This document shows, one piece after another, positions 58,041 to 64,000 of a DNA stretch of 64,000 nt. Within the stretch, counting starts at the first letter, position 1. The number at the start of each line of letters is the position of its first letter. The stretch is taken from NCBI GenBank assembly GCA_047495785.1, contig JBLDXI010000009.1, positions 124,001 to 188,000 on the forward strand, in the 5' to 3' direction. The stretch is from Lepidodermella squamata (taxonomy: Eukaryota > Gastrotricha). The translations under genes and the position numbers were made by a program. The notes under the pieces are model-generated. The model worked only from the letters and a program-made list of their open reading frames with translations. It had not been told where the DNA came from and searched no databases.

Positions 58041-59805
58041 TCATGATGTGCGAGGGGTTGCAGCGGGCGGAGAAGCGCTTGTTTCTGCGCCGTTAGTTGA
58101 GCTTGAACCTTGCTTGTTCATTTCAAGACGGCGTTTAATAACATTGCTGTACTCTCGCTGCTTTGATTGACGCATCTGTGGCTTTGGCATCTCACGCTTT
58201 AATTGACCATCCCACTCGAGGTCTACGAGACCACCTTGGCGCGCAATATCAGCTTTCACGCGATTGGCGAATTCCACGGCCGATTCGCCGTCTCGACGCT
58301 TTGTTGGTGGCAGATACCAAACATCGCAAACAATTGCCCAAGATGTCATCATCAGTAGCTGTGGTAGTGAAACACTAAAGAAATATTACTCATCCGACCG
58401 CAATCTTTACCAAGTGCTGCAACATGGATTGCTTGCTGCTATTCCAGAACGGATCACCAAAGATAGGATTATACTGAGGAGCGGCAGTTAAACGATGTAA
58501 CAATGTCGCAAATCAACAATAAAATTTAGTACCTTAATTGCCACAGGATATATTGTGCAATCCAGTTCGAAGCTACCCTTCTTGAACATGAAAACGCAGG
58601 TATTGTTGACGCAAGTTCCCTCAGGAAAGATTAGGATGGGCATAGTGGTTGGATCCATGACGTGAGCATTGAGTTTCCGCGAAACAGCAGTTCTGTCTTT
58701 AACCTCGCCTCGTTCGAACCAAATGTGTCTTGCTCCTTTATTTAGAGCTTGCTGCATAATTCCGAGAAGGCCACCATGCTTCTGCCCGACCAATGCATAG
58801 TTGCTATCGGTCATGAGTATCACAGCGTCGATGGGAGAAGTGTGATTAGCAACGCAAACACCGCCTTGTTTGGGAGCGTTCTCTTCGTTATGGAAGGTTA
58901 TGATGGCCGAGAATGTTCTAGCTAGAATGCGGCTGGCCATTAATGCAGAACGACAGTAAAGTTTGCGCTTCATCCTGCCATTATATAATAATTATAAATT
59001 ACGAAACCTCGTGACAATGACATACTCTCCGTCGGGAAAATATCCAATTGCAGCCATCGAGACTAGCAGCCAAACCATTCCAAGGAGAAAAAGGCCCATT
59101 CGGAAAGGTAATAACAAGAAGTAACGTATAAAGAATCCAACAGTCCAGAGAACTGAAAGCCGAAAACTATACAAAATACTGAGATGGAAACAATTTTCTT
59201 TTCCTACAGTAAATCCACACCTTAAAAATTGATAGTTTTGATTAGTCCTAGTCAACAGATTCCATGATGGCAGTTCTAGAATGAGAGGATGGTTTATGTA
59301 ATCGAAAAAGCAGATTCTGAAAAAAACGATACCTGCCGCATCAAATCCGGTAGTAACGTCATCTTCAATTATCGCTTCGATTCCACTGCGGACAAAATAG
59401 AGCGGATCTGTTAGCTGGAATTCAGCACCAGGAATATTATCCGTGCACAGCGATGGAACACGATTGCGCAATGGTCGCTTGTCATCATCATCGGCTGGTA
59501 ACCAGAGTAAAATATAAAACCTCAGCATAACAGCGGTGTATTCTAACTAACCTGATGCTGAAAATGGTTCTTCGTGGACCACGCCTTCTTGTTGGATTTT
59601 CTCTTTGCCCCACTGTTAATGATGAAAAATATAGTTCAACTCTGATATTCCGCTGCTCTCTTACCTGAAACACTCTGATGAGTAAGCCCACATAAAACTT
59701 TCGAATTCCCAGCGATTTACCCGATGATGCAAGTATTATGATAAGCAGAGTTATGATCACGAAAGGTAGCGCGATGATAGAAATCAGGGGTAGAAGAAGA
59801 GCCAT
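58041..59805 (-). CDS. Glycerol-3-phosphate acyltransferase 3/4-type (ER)
   Basis: Transfers acyl-CoA to glycerol-3-phosphate at the ER, the first step of glycerolipid synthesis. Exons in transcription order: 59665-59805, 59552-59612, 59333-59494, 59221-59275, 59026-59166, 58533-58974, 58411-58473, 58041-58358, giving 460 aa, the usual GPAT3/4 length. The N-terminal membrane segment leads into KFYVGLLIRVFQWGKEKI. Two more hydrophobic stretches (about 142-178) precede the catalytic block. Motif I is NHTSPID (HX4D, His231/Asp236), then WFERGEVKDR (272-281) and FPEGTCVNNT (303-312). YNPIFGDPFWNSSK, MMTSWAIVCDVWYLPP and ARQGGLVDLEWDG complete the family pattern. All catalytic residues are present. 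The C-terminal tail is low-complexity Ser/Thr/Ala-rich. Confidence 0.93.
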
Positions 59806-62395
59806 TGTTAAACAGCGCTTCTAATTCAAATTAAAATGGAAATTTGTTAATCTGCTATGAAGTTAACTATAATTGGGACATCCTAAAGTGGTCTTATTAT
59901 TGCGACCTAGTAGATTTTTACAGCTGGAAAGCTGGAGTCCATGGAAGAAGTTTGAGGTTACTCGATAATTATTACTGCCTAATTGTATCATACATCCTAT
60001 GTACTCGATCGGCATGATTGCTAATCCCAAGCGTTTTCCCCGATTCTGACAACCTGAAATTTCCTATAAAAAATTCTGGAGAGATAAGAGGGTGGGAAGT
60101 GAGAAGTAAGATGCATGCACTGCGCCAAGTCAGCCGTCCACCATTGATCAGGATCAGGATGAGGAATTAAGAATAGAGGTAATCTTATAAGTTATAAGGT
60201 AAAGCTGTGGAAATATTATAGAAAAATTTACAGCACATTCAAGGGGCAAACATGGTAAATAGTTCACAAATAAATATTGGACAGAGGACTGAATTATTTC
60301 AGCTCTCAATTTGGACTATTCTAAGCAGAATGACGAGAGTTACGATCGGAAGCTGAGGGCAGGTGAGAAACATCATATTCCTCCTAGCTCCTAGCCACCA
60401 GAATTTAAAGGACTCGAGATCCGAAACAGGACACAGGTAGGAGACATCAGGCAGAAGAGAATTGAGCAACGTTCAAAAATCAGCTGTGAAGTTTTGCAAA
60501 ACCTGAGAAGAAGTTGTCAAAACCAAAAACAATTATCGCGCCTATTTTTTTCGTAAACAATTAATCATTAAAAGTTGACATTGAGAATTTTTGGTTCATT
60601 TGTTGTCCGATAGTTGTTTTTGTTTGCCGCGGTATTTGTCCGTCGCGAGAAGAATTCGATCCTCTTCTTGGAAGCTGGTTCCGAAACCCCGACCCCGAAA
60701 GAGCTCAACAAAGCACAACACGCCGATATTAGGGTGCTCATGTTGAAGACGGACGCTTTTCCCGTTGCGAGCCTCTGATTCACGACCTTCGATGGATTTC
60801 GCTTGGTGGAAGAAGAAAAGTTCAAGCTGGTCTGACAGTTTCTGCTCGTTGAAGCCCCTGACTCGAGTCTAGACCTACCTATACATCGCAGATTTCACAA
60901 AGAAAGAAGCCGCGAGGGAAACAAGTCAGAAAACACAAAGATGTCATCCTATAGACCGCAGCAATGCCCCCAGCCAACTTTCTCCACGTTCCTCACATGT
61001 TCCTCACACACGTTCCTCATTGGCCCGGCGGCTTGGGGTAGGACCTAACGGAACCTAGCAGCGGGTTTTCATCAGCACTAACTTCTACTTATCCGAGAAG
61101 TCTCATCATTTGTTATGGATTGTTATGGACCAATGCCAGTTGATAGAAACAAAAATTACATTTGCATCACCTTCCGTTGGCGTGCTGCCAACTTTTGCTG
61201 CTAAGTTCAGCTTTTACCATGTAAAAAGGGTGCAGGGACCCCATTTGTTAACAAGCACATAACAAACGTGAGAATTTGATATATAACGTAACAAATGATG
61301 CTGATTACGATGGTGCTTTTTATTTTAGCAGCAGCATCACCTGGACAGGTGTGGATCGAAATAACCAGGTAAGGTGGCTTACCTGAGAAGGTAGGGTGCG
61401 TCCCATGACCTCGAGATAATTTTGTTCGGATTCTCCGTCGTAAATTACTGGTATTCCCCAAGTTTTTTGAATTTCTGATATACATAACTCACGAAATGAG
61501 AAATATAATGATATTACACTGAGTTGCAATTTCCGTCATTTGTTGATGTCAGTCAATAATGAGAGTTACTCGCTTGGAAGCGGAAACTTGGATTCTTCAA
61601 CATTGCATTATCAATTTTAATGGAATTATCACTATTTGTACATTTGATCGAAGTCCGATATTGCAGGATCCCTCTATGAAATCGCTCGACCTTGTGCATG
61701 ATCGTGTGTTTAAGTGACCTTGCAAGGCCTTGCATGATTACGTTAGGAGTTTTCTTCTAGGGCAGCACGCCACATTGACATGGTAGTGTGGTAGTTGAAA
61801 TGGTAACAGCAACCGATAATGAGAATTCTTATTCAACTCCAATAAGGGCCGTTTCTATCATACAATTGCCGATGTCGAGGCGAAAATGTTATCTAACAGG
61901 ATACCTAGTGGTTATGTGTAAATTGTAGAGGACAACTATTAAGAATGCACCAGAACCATTTATTACTGCTAGGTATAAATAATAATCATAGAGCTTGGAT
62001 TCTCGGCGATAACAGGCAACTCAAACATGCAGCTTCGATTTTGCACATGATAAAAAATCAATCGTTGAATATTGGCGGAAGAAAGTGTCCGTAATGAACG
62101 ACTAGCAAATATCAAATAGCGGCTTCAGGTCGACTAAGGTTCGTCTGACCATTTGTTCCATTGCCAAGAGAGCCGAGAGGAGACGTTACGAATCGGCCAT
62201 TACTTTCTGCAAGGAGGCGCAATTGCGATCGCATCAGAGATAACGCTGACGAATTGCCGACAAATGATGAACCAGCCTTAAATGTTTCCGAAATTAATCA
62301 ACAGTCTTAAGAATATACTTCAAGCTCACATTCAGCTCACTGGCCGTGCCTGAGTAAGATCGAGTGTTCGAACCCACAGAGGCGGTTACGCTTAC
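59806..62395. other. Intergenic between GPAT and Hook genes
   Basis: No confident gene. The Hook stop and 3' UTR must lie in the right part (62100-62395). A minus-strand frame at 60568-60741 could encode a 57-residue peptide with a short hydrophobic start (MSTLISACCALLSSFGVG) followed by KKR; support is weak. Confidence 0.4.
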
Positions 62396-64000
62396 CAACT
62401 TTACAATTGCACGTGCCCTTTCTAGATATTTTCTATATCTCTGTTCCATTATCAGTGTCTCGTTCTTCCGCCGCGCAATCTCAGCTTTAAGCGACTGGAC
62501 CAGCTTAAAATAAACAAGCAAGCTATGTGATGTCAAAAAATTGCGCTAGAATTTACATTGTCTTTGTCAGAATCATCGATAATGCCCGCTTCGAATCCGT
62601 CGCCATTATAGTCATCCTTCAGGCTGGGCAGGGTTGGAAGTGTTTCGTAACTAGCTGTAGTTGATTCAGCTGCGGCAAGTCTCAGCTTTGCGTTTTCATC
62701 GACCAAAGATCGATTTTGAGAGAGTGCATTCATCAGTTGCTCACGGGTTTCAGCCAACTTGGCAGTGGCTTCTTCAAATTGGCGCTGGAGCAAATCAAAC
62801 CTTAAGCTTGAACCAACACCATCGTCATCTGACAGCATATAAAACATTTTCAAGTTACTTGTGAGATCTTCCATCAATAAAACAAACCCAGCAACTGCTT
62901 TTCCGTGTTAGGAGTGGAGCCATCTGAGTTAACATCGTTTACGCCAGAGCGTCGCTTCGAAACTGAACGCAGCCTATTAAGTTGGTCCTGTAATGATGCA
63001 TTCTCGTTCAGAACAGTTTGCAAGCGTTCTTCGACAGTTCGCAGTTTACGCTGAGCAGCACTCGACTGCTCAACTTTGCGCTGCAGTTGCTCTATTTGAG
63101 ACTCGGCAATCGATAAGCGCTCGACGGCGTGCTGAAGATTCAGCTTATAGTCATTAATATTAAACCATAAAGCGAAATTACCCTGGCGACGTCAAGCTCG
63201 TCTCTCAGCCGTTTTACTTCACGGCTGGCAGTAGCCAATTCCGTCACACGAGCTCGCAACTGAGCCGCCTCATGCTCGGCTGCTTCGGCTTTTTGCCTCC
63301 ACTCATCTCTAGCTGTATCAATTTTTTCCAGCTCATCGCGCAATCTTTCGTTTTCATCTAGGACGGAACTTCGTTGCCGCGCCATTTCCCTGAGTGAGTG
63401 TAAAATATTTCGTTTCAACGCGCATGTGTGAGTAGGAAATTGAGCTTACCCCGAAGCAGATTCAACTTTCTGAAGCTCATCCTCCAGGTCGCCTTTAATT
63501 CTTGCAGAAACTACTGATTCAGTTCTAATTCGCATTGAACTCAGCTCCATTTCTAGACGTTTCACTTTTTCTGCCAATTCATCACGGCCTTGTAAAGCTG
63601 ATTGTAACTGGATACGCAAATTCTGTTCCATTCATAGATTTTATAGGTAATAAAATATCTTCATATTATTTGACGTCGTGCGTTACCTTTGTGTCATCAG
63701 CGTTACTTTCGACCACGATCGGACGCACCGGTTCGTCGACAGCGTCACTATGGTCATCTGTGCGTTCCAACACCTGAATCAACACAAGACCGATTAATCA
63801 TAACCAAAATGTACAAATATTGGGAATGTATGCATACCAATTTCACCGCCTCCATCACGCCAGCTTGAATGTCGGTTTCTAGGTTTAAAATAGCTTCAAT
63901 AAAGTGTTGCCGTCTGGAACAGCTGACAGCACATCCCACAGTGAGCTGTAAAAATCGATACACTGATTCGACAACCGGAGCCGTTCCATCGCTAGACGAG
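62396..64000 (-). CDS. Hook: Hook-family dynein/cargo adaptor, 3' part (5' end outside window)
   Basis: Microtubule-motor adaptor on endosomes. Exons in transcription order: >64000-63838, 63773-63687, 63622-63450, 63389-63182, 63143-62888, 62828-62557, 62503-62396. The most N-terminal part visible, FLQLTVGCAVSCSRRQHFIE and AILNLETDIQAGVMEAVKL, is the end of the Hook domain (compare LQLILGCAVNC in animals). The rest is long coiled coil, rich in Leu/Glu/Arg heptads. It includes ASREVKRLRDELDVAR and, near the end, MEQRYRKYLERARAIVK, matching the conserved Hook MEERYKKYLEKAKSVI segment. One intron is only 38 nt (63144-63181). After 62396 the frame is unsettled: a short reading (LNVSLKYILKTVD, stop near 62294) or a further exon at about 62130-62215 are both possible. 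Confidence 0.85.

Noticed and set aside
62340-62380. B-box-like GGGTTCGAACACTCG on the minus strand
   Set aside because: Lies in the Hook intron/3' region without a tRNA fold.

Overview
The window is nuclear DNA of an invertebrate animal with a compact genome. Nearly every gene is split by many very short GT-AG introns (mostly 38-90 nt). The proteins are metazoan or eukaryotic housekeeping and membrane families: Domino/EP400, PEX19, SLC22, SLC46, CYP, 14-3-3, PSMB1, GPAT3/4 and Hook. I could not place the phylum from sequence alone. I see no operon or trans-splicing signature. Exon boundaries below were read by eye from splice motifs, reading-frame continuity and comparison between paralogues; expect an occasional shift of a base or so.

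Layout. 1-7684 (+): 3' part of a Domino/EP400-type SWI2/SNF2 chromatin remodeller, with two possible C-termini. 7934-8976 (+): PEX19. 9443-11961 and 12729-15168 (+): tandem SLC22-type transporters; a third paralogue lies at 25852-28071 (-). Between them sits a local segmental duplication: a truncated copy (16004-17889) and an intact copy (20403-23285) of a protein kinase gene with an unfamiliar N-terminal domain. Several inserted elements separate the two copies. A clan-2-like cytochrome P450 follows at 24084-25612 (+).

28490-29897 is a piggyBac-like non-autonomous element. 32929-36340 (+) is an atypical class A GPCR and 39562-43087 (+) an SLC46-type transporter. 44023-46336 (-) encodes a membrane-anchored GH3-domain protein. 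Three small secreted proteins at 46628-46952, 53149-53597 and 53862-54308 (all -) share gene structure and a C-x8/9-C motif; they surround a 14-3-3 gene (50741-52250, +). 54864-55807 is a terminal-inverted-repeat element carrying a tRNA-like segment. The right end holds proteasome beta-6/PSMB1 (56693-57515, -), a GPAT3/4-type acyltransferase (58041-59805, -) and the 3' part of a Hook dynein adaptor (62396 to the edge, -).

The genes do not form one pathway. The most notable features are the family of three secreted proteins, the kinase with its conserved N-terminal half-copy, the Domino gene with alternative SRCAP-like and EP400-like ends, and an apparent excess of GC-AG introns.
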